Notes under the pieces: generated by a model
Told to the model about the DNA's origin: nothing
Databases searched by the model: none
What the model saw: only the letters and a program-made list of their open reading frames with translations
In this document: positions 52,598 to 63,190 of the stretch, piece after piece
Layout of the letters: every line of letters starts with the position of its first letter
Numbering within the stretch: position 1 is the stretch's first letter
Assembly (NCBI GenBank): GCA_963662175.1
Contig: OY759215.1
Span: forward strand, 14,931,079-14,995,078
Direction: 5' to 3'
Source: Aradus depressus
Lineage: Eukaryota > Arthropoda > Insecta > Hemiptera > Aradidae
Length of the DNA: 64,000 bases
Position numbers and translations under genes: made by a program

Positions 52598-53415
52598 TTT
52601 ACTTCCACAGCTATGGGAAGTATAGGGGAAGTTATGTTATCGGCTAGAAATTCGATGTTGAGTTTTCACCGGAATTTATGTTTTCCGGCACTCAAAAATG
52701 AAAAAAAAAAAAAAAAAAAAATGTGTCGTATATATATTGTGAACAGGGTAACTTCCGATAGAATGAATGTTTCGACACGAAATTTTATGTGTCTGGGCTC
52801 CTCCCTCCAGTATCCCGTCTTTAGCAGAATTATCTTTTATAGTGTAGTTTTAAGAATAGCAATGGCTAGTGTGGTGTCTGCCGAGGCCAAAAAGGAAAAA
52901 AAAAATGTGTATCCCAGTAACCCATAAATTGATTTTCAACTAAATAGGCAAAAAAAAAAAAAAAAAAAAAAAGTGAGAAAGGAGTTAACTCAAAAACTCT
53001 AAAAACTTCCAATTTAATGAATATATTGACACAAAATTTCATATGAAAATTCAATGTACACTAAGGACGGACATCTATCAATTTTCAGCGGCAAGAGCCG
53101 AAGGGGAGGGAGATCAGAGGGTACTCAACTTAAAAATCCCAATAACTGCCGATATAATGAATGTATTGACATGAAATTAAATTCACAACCCTATAAGGAT
53201 GACACCTATTGATTTTCAGCCAAATAGACCATTGAAAAGGGGGATTAGGGGGCTGGCTCAACTGACAATGTCGAATAACTGCCGATGTAATGAATGTATC
53301 GACACAAAATTTAGTTAGAGAATTCACAAGTCCCTATGTAAGTCAACTATAGATTTTTAGCTCAAACGGTCGATTTGTTTGGAAAATAAGATTCACCGAC
53401 GACGTTTTTACCTTT
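52598..53415 (+). mobile_element. Family A, longest near-complete copy
   Basis: Starts CTTTTTACTTCCACAGCTAT, GGGAAGTATAGGGGAAGTTA then CGGCTAGAAATTCGATGTTG. Core modules begin at 52750, 53004, 53144 and 53277; the last two intervals are 140 and 133. It ends with GATTCACCGACGACGTTTTT. An unrelated GTCTGGGCTCCTCCCTCCAG stretch with A-runs near 52790-52920 interrupts it. Short frames such as MNVSTRNF are translations of the core module, not a gene. Confidence 0.9.
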
Positions 53416-54264
53416 CCTCCATTTACTCATGCTTAGAAAATAGAAAATGATAAAAATCTCATCTCGAGAGAGCATTATATAGACCTTGTTTGTGTACGTG
53501 CAAGAAGGAACATTAACTGTATATATTTTTCCTTGTTGCCACGAGATATATTGTGTAGCTATGAGCTCATTTCACGGGTCTTGAATTTGATTTTATTTGA
53601 TCCATTATGCTATAATATTTCTTGAGTAATTTTTTTTTCGAGGATTTTCAACATTTTCTTTTCCAGACAGCTCTAAAACACCAATTTAAAATATTTTTGT
53701 AAAAAAAAAAAATGTCATAGTCATTTTTCTCATACCAAAACTAGCATAGTTTTAAAATGGGATAAAAATTGTTCAAATTGTTTAATTTAATTTCTTACTT
53801 ATATTTACATTTTTCTAGATAGATCCCTGCATTTTTTAGTTGGAAATTTAATAAGGAACATTTTTGGTACGAGACAATTTTTTGATAGGATTGATTGTTT
53901 TTGCGTAAATCAAGCAAACGTAAAAAAAATTGGTTTCGAGGTGTTATTTCAAGACTGTTTTCATGTATCTCTCTCTCAAACTGAGCTACCTTCGAAAAAT
54001 TGTAGTCTATATAAAATGTACCTTTCAATTTTTTTTGCAATTTGTATTTGAAGATTTTTTATTTGGTAATAAATACAACCGGTATTTTGTAAATGTATTT
54101 AGATCCAGAAATAAGGTGCACAAATTTCAAGTTTTCAGCTAAAACCGTTTTTGAAGTAGACCGCTCACGTAGTTCCAATCACATACACATAAACTTCGCG
54201 GAATGTCCAAAAACGTCTTTTTTGTAAGAAGCTCGATCTCGAATTTTGCAAGATTACAATAGAA
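53416..54264. other. Unassigned AT-rich interval
   Basis: Two short frames on opposite strands around 53795-54142 show no recognised domain. No element ends are seen. Confidence 0.3.
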
Positions 54265-54745
54265 TGTAAAAAACGTCGTCTGTAAAACACTGGCAATGTA
54301 CTTCTCCAGATAGTATTTTGAGTTAAGCCCCTCTGATCCCCCCCCTCCCTTCTGTCGATACCGCTGAAAATTGGTATGTCGTCCTTATATGGTTTTAAAT
54401 TCAATTATGGAATTTTGTGACGATACATTCATTACAACGACTGTTATTAATGTTTTTGAGTCAAGCCTCTCCCCTAAACCCCCTCCTCCGTGGTCGATTT
54501 AGCTGAAAATCAATAGGTCTCATCTTTAAAAGGCTATGAATTAACATTCATGGTGATACATTTATTCTATTCGGGAGTTATCCTGTTCACAGATACACAA
54601 ACAAATAGACAGACATTTGTTTTCATATTTGGAATCTGAAAGACGGAAAACATGAAATTCCATTGAAAATCCCGCATCGAACTTTTGACCGATTACATAA
54701 CTTCGCCTATACTTTGCAAAGGTGAAGTTATATAATTAGAAGTAA
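54265..54745 (-). mobile_element. Family A copy with both ends
   Basis: Right end: AAAAAACGTCGTCTGTAAAA CACTGGCAATGTACTTCTCC. Left end: CATAACTTCGCCTATACTTT and AAGTTATATAATTAGAAGTA AAA. Two core modules (TACATTCATTACAACGACTG; TACATTTATTCTATTCGGGA) remain. Confidence 0.85.
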
Positions 54746-54778
54746 AATGTGGTGGGGGTTAAATTTGTTCAAATAAAT

Positions 54779-55302
54779 ATCATATATATAAAGCTGAAAA
54801 TGTCTGTGCGTTGTATCGCTATAACTCACGAACGGCTTGATGGATTTGATTAATTTTTTTAAAAATTTGTTCGTCATCGTCTGTGGAAGGTTATAGGCGT
54901 ATTAGTACCTCAATATCTGGTCCATCCCAGCATCCACCCACGCAATCTTTGTAACTCAAAAACCACTGCAATGATTAATGAGGAATCTTTTTGAATAGAT
55001 AAGTTTTATCTACCTGAAGGTTAAGGTCTATTTTTTAATCAACCCCTGGTCCATCCCAGCATCCACTCACGCAATCTTTGTAACTCGAAAACCATTGCAA
55101 CGATTAATGAGAAATCTTTTTGAATAAATCAGTTTTAGCTCCAAAGCTAGCGTTACTACAGTTGAAGGACTATAAGCCTTATTCTGTATGAATAATTGAA
55201 AATTATAACATCTGAATGTACTGTCGAGGAACTGAATAGCCTTATAGGAGATATTGGGAGAAAAGTCAAAGTTCCCCGGGCAACGCCAGGTATTACTGCT
55301 AT
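54779..55302 (+). mobile_element. Small non-autonomous Helitron (canonical type)
   Basis: Starts TCATATATATAAAGCTGAAA ATGTCTGTGCG and ends with the hairpin-bearing CCCCGGGCAACGCCAGG and TATTACTGCTAT. A TC start, a CCGGG-type hairpin about 10 bases from the end and a CTRR-like terminus (here CTAT) are Helitron hallmarks. The CGGGCAACGCCGGGTA style end is widespread in insect Helitrons. A 129-bp internal duplication (CTGGTCCATCCCAGCATCCA at 54917 and 55046) is present. No Rep/helicase frame. Confidence 0.75.
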
Positions 55303-55464
55303 ATTGAATAATGGCACAGCACTACAGAACTAGTTCCTTACTCTCCTAGACGAACAGCCCGGACATTGAACTAAAAAAAATAAATAAAAAAAATACGTGT
55401 TTGTGCTTAATACCGAACGACCGAAGTTAAAACTTCTATGACGATCGTAATCGATTCTAAGTAA
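55303..55464. other. Unassigned spacer
   Basis: Short AT-rich spacer between the Helitron and the MITE; nothing supported. Confidence 0.25.
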
Positions 55465-55728
55465 CATATCTCTGCTGTTTGGGCAAAAGTTAAGTCAGAA
55501 TAAGTCTTGTGATCCAAAGGACAAGTGCATTTAAATATTTTTACCAAATGTAACTCATTGTTGGAATATTTTATTTTGTTTATATTTAATACTTTTAATG
55601 GAATAATATTTCAAGTAACATAAATGTGTTTTACCTGATTTGCAGGAATTTTTCAAACCTTCAGAAATTCCCCTCCTAAAAATCAGATTTGCTGACTTAA
55701 GCCATTTTGCCCAAACACCCGAGATATG
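55465..55728. mobile_element. MITE-like element with imperfect inverted ends
   Basis: Left CATATCTCTGCTGTTTGGGC AAAAGTTAAGTCAG; right, reversed, CATATCTCGGGTGTTTGGGC AAAATGGCTTAAGTCAG. Length 264 bp, AT-rich, non-coding. No unambiguous target duplication. Confidence 0.7.
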
Positions 55729-56511
55729 AATGATATTAATATTATTATGGTTGATTGCTGAATCTTGCTGATTTTGGTTTTGTAAATCAATATCTTCATC
55801 AATATTATCATAATCTAAGAAAGAAACAACGGGCTTGTGGTAGCTAAAATACGAAATAAATACTTTTGATTGAAATCTGTCTAACTATCTAAAACTAAAG
55901 TTTTAATACAGCAGTTATTAAGTTATATACACTGTTGCCTCAAATGTACACAGAACAACAGTTTTTAAGTTATTACGTATCTGTTTCGTTTGTAGACAAC
56001 AAAATTCATCACACAGTACACTCATAATATTTATTCGAAAACATATTAATTCATTATTGTTGCAAATAAAGTATAATTAATAAAAAGAAGTAATAGAAAC
56101 ATTCCCTGACAAAACTAGAAGTTCTCCCTCGCTCGGCCAAATTCGGTTCCTCCGAGTTTACCCGAATGAGCGTTTGACCTAGAAAATAGTGTGTACGCGG
56201 TGCGTCTAAAGAAGTTTTCACTTCAAAAACAATTTCTAAATTATATTTACCATTGCACGCTATTTCATGTGGCTAGAGTTGATATGTCTCTGAAACAGTT
56301 CAGATTAATGGCTGTAGCCGGGAGTCCTGAGTTCCTGCTTTGCTAACTTTTAGCCCATGTCTGCATTATTAATTCTCCTGTCTCCTTCCTCTACATGTCT
56401 CTAGTCCTTTGTCATACCCAGATATACCGTCATTTCATAGATACTGGGTTTTTACTTTCTCTTTAGTTAATTGGGCTTTCTCAGTAAGACATTATTTCAT
56501 GTGTAGTAATA
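55729..56511. other. Unassigned AT-rich interval
   Basis: TAATATTATT-type simple sequence and no recognisable frames. 56120-56220 is GC-richer (GCTCGGCCAAATTCGG) without an assignment. Confidence 0.25.
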
Positions 56512-56755
56512 ATAGTTAGTTATGATGACTCATGCCCGGGCTTTTAACTGTAAGGTCATTTGTCTACTACCAGATTTCCTACTACTTTCGTCCCTCAGGT
56601 GGACATGAGCTCGACTCTACTCCTAAATTTTGCCTACCCTAAATTTTTATTCACTTCGGGTAGGGGTAGAGGTTCTTTAACGAGTACCAGACATCGTAAA
56701 GGCTCGGCACCATCGCTTAACGTCCCATCCGAAGGACGGCATACTCAAGGTTTTT
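56512..56755 (-). mobile_element. SINE-1 copy without head
   Basis: In reverse it runs from CTTGAGTATGCCGTCCTTCG GATGG to GGGCATGAGTCATCATAACT AAC. The AGAGCGCTCTGG block is degraded. Confidence 0.83.
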
Positions 56756-56992
56756 TTAATTGTTGTCAAATCGGAGACGCAGTAGGCTCTTACTAATGAT
56801 GGCCAAGGAGGGATTGGAAAATTTGTTGTTGTAAATATTGTAAATTCGTTTTTCTAAGTTTCTAACTTGTGAAACGAACATTGAAAAAAAGTCAATCACA
56901 AATATAAATATATATATATATTTATATATACTGTAGCATGTCTACCCTACAGACAATTATTATCATTAATATACAGCAAGGACCAGTGACAC

Positions 56993-57331
56993 TAGGAGCG
57001 AATCGAGGCCACTTGAAGCTGATTAGATGAGGATTTCATTTAGAAAAATATGCTCGGAACTAGCGATGCCTGCGAGTGAATCGCGATCGCTAGGAGCGAA
57101 AACAAGAGCGAATTGTGGGTCATTTGGATTTGAATTTAAAGAGGATTGTATTTAGAAGAATATGGTCGGAACTAGCGATGCCTGCGAGTGAATCGCGATC
57201 GCTAGGAGCGAATCAAGAGCGAATTGTGGGTTGTTTGGTGTTGAATTGAAGATAATTTCATTTGGAAGAACATGCTCGAAACTAGCGATGGCTGCGAGAG
57301 AATTGCGATCGCTAGGAGCGAAAACAAGAAC
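56993..57331 (+). repeat. Tandem repeat of about 111 bp, three units
   Basis: GGAACTAGCGATGCCTGCGA GTGAATCGCGATCGCTAGGA occurs at 57056 and 57168 and, slightly changed, at 57278. The full unit also contains AAGAGCGAATTGTGGGT and a TTTCATTTAGAAGAATATG segment. GCGATCGC is a perfect palindrome in each unit. Confidence 0.88.
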
Positions 57332-57539
57332 AAGGGATATAGAGGAAAGAAAGGAAGCAAGATAATTGTTTATTTCCGGAGTTGTATGAACGACCAGGGA
57401 GGGCTGAGCTCCCCTATTCTTAGAAGAGCCTTACGCAACCGGTGATCGGTGGATTTGGCGGGAAATAACAGCCAATAAGATGTCGGGATCCATCCCCCAC
57501 CCCACAAAAATGAAGAGTTGTGCCCGGGAAAAGTTTCAG

Positions 57540-57720
57540 TCAACGTTGAGTGTTGGGGCCGCTTAGACCACGTCAGTTTATATTTTACAGTTTCAAATAT
57601 GTGATACAAGTCAACGTTGAGAGTTGGGGCCAGACAGACCACGTCAATTATATCTTTCTTTTAGATTTTACAGTTCAATTTTAAATATGTGAGTAAATCA
57701 ACTCCTTCTTCATGCTTGGG
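57540..57720 (+). repeat. Degenerate tandem repeat (71-bp to about 90-bp units)
   Basis: TCAACGTTGAGTGTTGGGGC and TCAACGTTGAGAGTTGGGGC start at 57540 and 57611, both followed by AGACCACGTCA and a TTTTACAGTTTC-like block; a third shorter TCAACTCC..TTGGGCC unit follows at about 57678. Confidence 0.75.
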
Positions 57721-58989
57721 CCGGTCAGGCCCCTCGAACTACAGTGAATTATAGTGTATTTCGGACGGTGTAAAGCCAGTGAAAAATGTAACTTCTAATG
57801 TAGCCTCGAAACCAGACAGATCTTCAACGACTTTAAAATATGTGACCGAATGATTTCTGCGGGATGTCCAGATAAAGCTGATCACACCGTCATCGCCAAG
57901 GATATCATTATCGAGGTACCTCGTAATTAAGTTATAATTAAGTCCTTCAGACATACGGCCAAAATTATATATTAAATTTTTTTTTTTGGAAATATTATAG
58001 GTTCTTTTTAAAATAAATATGTTACAGTTCTAAGTTTGATTCATTCCATTCCCCCCACTCATGCTTCTTCTAGTTGACAACAGTAATTAATTATTATTAA
58101 TTACTGGTGACAACTACACATTAGGAACTTGTAAGCATTTTGTTTTGTGGAATAGTCAACAAAATAAGTTTATTTATTTATTTACATCAGGAGATCTTGT
58201 ACTGCTTCACTAAAAGGACCAACGTATGGGTCAACACTTTATTTCTCGGCTAAATTGAGGAAAAGTACTTCCGATTAATAATCAATTTTTATTCCTAATT
58301 GAGTAAAATTTGAATCAAATTTCCTAGCTCACTTCATCAACGTGGGATACTTGACAATATATTTTTTTTTATGTGATATTTTTCTATCTAACAGATAATC
58401 ATCATTGGGATGCTGATGAATTTAGTACGCCTGTTTGGGAAGTCCATAAGTAATTTGGGAAGCAATCATCTGTTTCTTTTGTTCTTGTATTTACTGTTGG
58501 GATATTTATACTCAAGAAAGTGTCTCTGCTTCTACAGAGATAGTCAATTATTTATTAGATAAGTTTTTTTTATAGACAAAGTTGTTAATGTATGAAAGAG
58601 GTTTGTATGGAGTGTTGTTTGAGAAGAGTTTGGCCCCCTGTCATTCGACAGCGGATGGGGCCCTCAAGATGAATGACTCTAATTGAAGGAGTTGAATGAC
58701 ATTCATCAGTCAGACAGGGGCTTTATTAAGTCCGCCCTACGCCCTATAGTTTGTCCAAACTTGTGGTAATTTAAGTTCCTCCGACCTTGAGTAGTCTCCC
58801 GTGTGGATATCCTTACGGGGTGGCTCTTAGTAGACTAGTCCTTTAGTTATTTCCTCCCGTTTATCTGAATCGTCACGAATTCCCCAATTTTATTGATAAG
58901 TTTGCACAGAAATTCTACTTTAAACAATAAATATTCAGTTGTAATTATTCAACATTTTTTTCTTAGGATTTTCATCTTCGGCCATCAAA
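57721..58989. other. Unassigned interval with short shared repeat
   Basis: 58195-58246 is the partner of the 2224-2275 repeat. 58635-58735 has GGCCCCCTGTC paired at distance with GACAGGGGC, a weak long hairpin. No gene is recognised. Confidence 0.3.
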
Positions 58990-59125
58990 CTGTTTTTTTA
59001 CTTCCCCAACTACACGAAGTAAAAATACATTAGTATGGATACATTATAACTTCATGTCAGAAATTCGGTTTTGAGTTTTCACCGTTAATACCGGTTTTCC
59101 AACCCCTTGATTCTAAATGGATGGG
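58990..59125 (+). mobile_element. Family A left-end fragment
   Basis: TTTTTTTACTTCCCCAACTA CACGAAGTA, CAGAAATTCGGTTTTGAGTT and TTTTCCAACCCC. The left border T-run is clear. Confidence 0.75.
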
Positions 59126-59334
59126 CCTGCGGGGTCACATGACCCGCCGGATCAGCTTCATGAACCCATTTCCCATATCAAATTTCTGATTTAGAATACC
59201 TATAATAATATCAATCCGACACACAAATTACTACTTAAATTCAAAAAGCAATTACATTCGGACCTCCACATATTAAAATTTAAGGTTCCTTCAATCTCTC
59301 GGTTGCTTTTACTTCTTCGAGAAAGTGCATGAGT

Positions 59335-59850
59335 TTATATGTAAAGTTGTTTATAGGTAAAGCGAAGAAGAATGGCAGCGTACAGGATCTTCTTCGGCCT
59401 GAGGCATTATATAAGAAGTCACTTCCTTATAAGGAAAACAAAGCTCAGGCTTTACAAACCCTTGATCCACCCCATCCTAAGATATGGGTCCGAGGCTTGG
59501 AATATCTCCAAGTCAGATGAACAACATCTTCTGGTCTTCGAAAGAAAGATCCTCCGCCGAATATATGGCCCAATATGAGATGGAGAAGACTCGAACACAA
59601 GAAATCTATTTCCTCATTCAGGAACGGGAGCGAACATGAGATCCCGAGGAAGACGATGTCGGACCGGCTTTACGGAACAAGATGCGTCGGGAGGCTGAGA
59701 TGGCAGGATGGTGTGGCGAATAATGCGAGGAGCCTGCTTGGAGTGCGACACTGGAGAGCAGCTACACAAAACAGGGATGACTGGCGGACACTGTTGGAGG
59801 AGGCCTTGACTCACTAAGTGGGTTGTCCCGTCACTGTGAATGAATGAATC
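59335..59850 (+). pseudogene. RTE-like LINE 3' end with TGAA tail
   Basis: Two frames (59372-59578 and 59575-59817) join by a frameshift. The first has YKPLIHPILRYGSEAW and FERKILRRIYGP; the second RLRWQDGVANNARSLLGVRH W and then DDWRTLLEEALTH before stop. This order is the end of RTE-type reverse transcriptases. A very short untranslated region and TGAATGAATGAA tail at 59838-59850 also fit. It is 5'-truncated and directly followed by a family A piece. Confidence 0.8.
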
Positions 59851-60115
59851 TCTCGAAAATTAATAGTTGGGGTTTTGAACATAAATATAAAATTCCATGT
59901 CAATACGTACAATACATCGGCAGTTATTAAAGCTTATGTGTTAAATCCCTTTCACCCCCAGGCAACCAGACTTACTGACATACAGGAAATTTTCTTTTTC
60001 AATTTTGGAAACGTCGGAAAACATAAAATTTCGGTGAAAACTCATGATCGAATTACTGAACGATCACATAACTTCCCCTATACTCTGTACAGCTGGGAAA
60101 GTAGTAACCCAAATT
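59850..60115 (-). mobile_element. Family A left half
   Basis: GAAAATTAATAGTTGGGG, TACAATACATCGGCAGTTAT, TCGGTGAAAACTCATGATCG and ACATAACTTCCCCTATACTC then TGTACAGCTGGGAAAG give a reverse copy ending in the terminal hairpin. Confidence 0.82.
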
Positions 60116-61144
60116 ATTTATATAACCAATCGGAAAATAAAACACGCGACTGGAGTAATCACCCTCCCCAATGGAAGGAGTCTAAGCGCCGAAAATTCGT
60201 TTTTTTGGGTATTTTTATTAAAAAGGGTCTAAAAGTTCTTCTTTCCAATTTTATTTCCAACCTAAAATTGATTAAAAAATCCGTTGAATGCGCATGAGTT
60301 TAAGTGAAGTGATTCCATCAAGCTAGAAGGGTCGAGCCGAATGAGCACGTATTTTCTTTGAAGAAGGTTTTTCAAAGATTTCTCTATTTCAGTTAGTTCT
60401 CTCTTCGGCATTGGTATACGTGTTTCTTGTAAATTTTAATTATAAGCTGTTTAGCAATGGGGGAGGCGATAGCTACAAATTGTTTTTACTAAAAAAAAAG
60501 TATTTTTTTTAAATGAGAACAATTTTTTCAATAACAATAATTATAATTATTAACAATTAAATAACCAATCACAAATTTTGATTCTTACTGTCAAAAAAGG
60601 GAGGGGTTCAATTTGCGACAGGCCCTTTTTACTTCCTCAGTTATACGAAGTATAGGACAAGTCATGTAACACAGGTCAGCGATGAAAAAACTTTTTTGAT
60701 TATTTTACCTTTCCTCCATGTATTTTGACCTGCTGAATTCGAAAATTGCACCGAAGTTGCTGTATCGCATACCGTTGTGCTTTCAAATACTACTGCTGGA
60801 CTCTACACCGAGAGCACCGAAATGTTACACACAAGCGAAAAAGCTACTACTCGGTCCTTCACGACAAAGAGAAAAAGGGACTTCAAGGCTATTGAGTAAA
60901 CGTTTATAAGTAAAAGTAAAAATGAGAAAAATTTAATAAAAGTACTGGTTTTCAAAGGATTTTTATTCAATTTTATGGAACCTAATCACTTAGCGGAATC
61001 AAAAAAGAGGTTTAGAGTACAGGAGAGGATTGTGAAAAAATCTGATGTGATGAAGAAAAATTGATTGTTTAAGACTCAGCACCCCAAAAATATGTGCGGC
61101 AAAAGAATTTCTAAACAAGTTTTTGATCACTTGAATTTTGCAGG
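60116..61144. other. Mostly unassigned; family A left terminus at 60627-60695
   Basis: CTTTTTACTTCCTCAGTTAT ACGAAGTATAGGACAAGTCA at 60625 is a lone family A left end. The flanks are AT-rich with no genes. Confidence 0.4.
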
Positions 61145-61240
61145 CCTGTGTAATCGATCAGAAATTTGATGTTCGGTTTTCAACAGAATGTTTTCCGATG
61201 CGTTGATTCCAAAAATGAAAAGAAAATGTCTGTTTGTCCG
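61145..61240 (+). mobile_element. Family A left-part fragment
   Basis: GTAATCGATCAGAAATTTGA TGTTCGG, TTTTCCGATGCGTTGATTCC and GAAAAGAAAATGTCTGTTTG are left-part words. Confidence 0.65.
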
Positions 61241-61696
61241 TTTCAAAATCATCAAACTGTTTATAAAAAAATGTTGACTTATTTTTTCATATTAAATAAA
61301 AATTTACTTTTTGACGCTTAGACTTTTTTATATTTAAACTTTTCAAATAGGGAAGTGACTAATTGACATATCACAAATATTTGGGGGAAAAGAATGGCTG
61401 GAAGGGACGGGGCTAGAAGGGACAGGGCTGAAGGACGGTTGACGTGGCTCTGAGAGAAGGCAACAGTGGGACGTGCTATGGACGCATCTCATGGGACTCG
61501 AACTAATACACCTAACACGATACTTCCATCCCCGCTGTCACCTCCAGTATCACCCTAATTCGTCGTCCAGTCTAAATGTCCCGGGTCAAACCTGCCCTTA
61601 GGTCGGACTCTGCTTCCAACCGCCAAACTGCTTTAAATCTTTTAGTGTCAGACCGACATAGTAGGAACTACCCTCCTGTTTACCTGAACAAAATAT
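61241..61696. other. Unassigned interval
   Basis: 61390-61460 has GGAAGGGACGGGGCTAGAAG GGACAGGGCTGAAGG, a G-rich imperfect repeat. No gene. Confidence 0.3.
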
Positions 61697-61870
61697 ATGT
61701 GTTGTTGCAATTACAAGATTTCCTTATACCAACCTCTATTGTACAGATCACTCCCACTAGCCTCATTCTATACTGGCATTGAGTGACTTTCATTTACTCA
61801 GTTATGCCAGTATGAAATGATATGAGAGGGGGGGAGTGATCTGTACAAAGACGGTTGGTCCTTAAATGAG
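61697..61870. mobile_element. Palindromic MITE-like element related to 15763-15967
   Basis: GATTTCCTTATACCAACC, then GTACAGATCACTCCC, faces GGGAGTGATCTGTACAAAG and GGTTGGTCC in reverse. The TTATACCAACC and AGTGATCTGTA blocks also occur in 15763-15967. Confidence 0.6.
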
Positions 61871-61886
61871 ACCACATTATATACAG

Positions 61887-62729
61887 ACGAGGCGTGTTCA
61901 AAAAGTAATGGGAATTTTGTAATTTCGCGAGTTGTATTAGTCCGATTCGCGAGATTTTTTTTGTGTTGGTAAACATGTCTGAAAAGTATCTGTACAATGT
62001 TAGCCAAACCGGATGTTTAGTCTGATGTCAGCTGTCAAAAAGGTTATATGTGTTTTGGTACAATCGGATATTATTTATTTGTTTACTTTTGCTATAAGAA
62101 CAGAATAAAGTGCAGGAAAGTTTTAGAAATGTTAAATATTGTTTTTGGTGAGTCTGCTATGAGTAAAACTAGGGTTTATGAGTGGTATAAAAGCTTGACA
62201 AGTGCGGTCGAATGTGAAGGTCATGCTCACAGTGTTTTTCGATTTTAATGGCTTAGTGCACCATGAGTTCTTGCCACAAGGTCAAACGATCAATAAGGAG
62301 TACTATCTCTACAAGTGCAACGCCGTTTGTGGCGAAACAATTGATGGCTTTTGCACCACAATAATGCACCTGCTCACACTTCATTGCTTGTTCGTGCATT
62401 TGTCAAAAACAACAAATGTAATGATGCCCCAGCTTCCATATTCGCCAGACATGGCTCCGTGTAACTTTTTTCTGTTCCCAACAATAAAGAGAACCTTAAA
62501 GGACCGTCATTTCACAAGCATAAATGAGATTAAAAGCGCATCGCTGAGAGAGCTAAATGCTATCCCAAAGATCGAGTTCCAGAAGTGTTTCGGGGATTGG
62601 AAGAAGCGCTGGCATAAGTGTATAATATCTAATGGGGACTATTTTGAAGGGGATAACATTGAAGTAGACGAATAAATAAAATTCTTTTCAAAAACTGAAA
62701 ATTCCCGTTATTTTTTGAACACACCTCGT
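61887..62729 (+). mobile_element. Mariner element, internally deleted, with matching ends
   Basis: Ends are ACGAGGCGTGTTCAAAAAGT AATGGGAATTTT and, reversed, ACGAGGTGTGTTCAAAAAAT AACGGGAATTTT. About 840 bp versus about 1.3 kb for a full mariner, so it has lost internal coding sequence. The left TA is mutated. The same family at 46086-46490 preserves the transposase start. Confidence 0.88.
62048..62675 (+). pseudogene. Mariner transposase with deletion and altered catalytic residues
   Basis: 62048-62195 encodes the helix-turn-helix part (KVLEMLNIVFGESAMSKTRV YEWYK). A deletion then joins it to the catalytic region at 62202 (VMLTVFFDFNGLVHHEFLP, INKEYYL). In a shifted frame near 62353 the second catalytic block reads HHNNAPAHT, where D is expected at the third position. 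The third block reads PYSPDMAPCNFFLFP, with N at the catalytic D. The C-terminus FQKCFGDWKKRWHKCI and DYFEGDNIEVDE is intact. At least one frameshift; clearly inactive. Confidence 0.85.
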
Positions 62730-62749
62730 ATATATATATTTTTTTTTTT

Positions 62750-63190
62750 ACTAATAGATATTTACAACTGAATAAAAAATAAATTCAACAAGCAAATGTG
62801 CTAAAAGAATGAAGAAAATGTCAAAATGTCAAGAGAGGAGAAATCACCCAGTGGGGACACTCCCTAGTCACTGAGTTACTCTCATTTGTAGCTAATCACT
62901 GTCAGTGTCACTGCTGCTGCAATGGAGGTCTCTAGGCCATTGCCTCTTAACCCGTCGTTGGGGAAGTGTGGCAGAATGGAGGGCACGAACTAAAGGATTA
63001 TTGTGGGAGTTGAGAGAGGAAAATATTTTTTTATATTTGGATTTAGCAACTTCGGTGACAAAAGGTACGTTAAGGTCAGTGTGAAGAGTTTTGTTGGATT
63101 GTACACATTTTGTATTGAAAGGATGCAAGACGATGAGAACCAACATTTAATTTTGTATACAAAAGTCACAAACTTATTGAAAGTTATTGA
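62750..63190 (-). pseudogene. Jockey-type LINE 3' end
   Basis: The - strand frame 63146-62892 encodes LHTDLNVPFVTEVAKSKYKK, then NPLVRALHSATLPQRRVKRQ, WPRDLHCSSSDTDSD and stop. The same family as 21950-22245. About 140 bp of untranslated region follows to 62750. The upstream polymerase is missing. It abuts the mariner's right flank. Confidence 0.75.

Noticed and set aside
52613..52927. Repeated MNVSTRNF-type short proteins as a gene family
   Set aside because: They are translations of the family A core module, occur in both orientations, and are full of stops and frameshifts.
57370..57642. 90-codon frame on the - strand
   Set aside because: It overlaps a tandem repeat and shows no domain.
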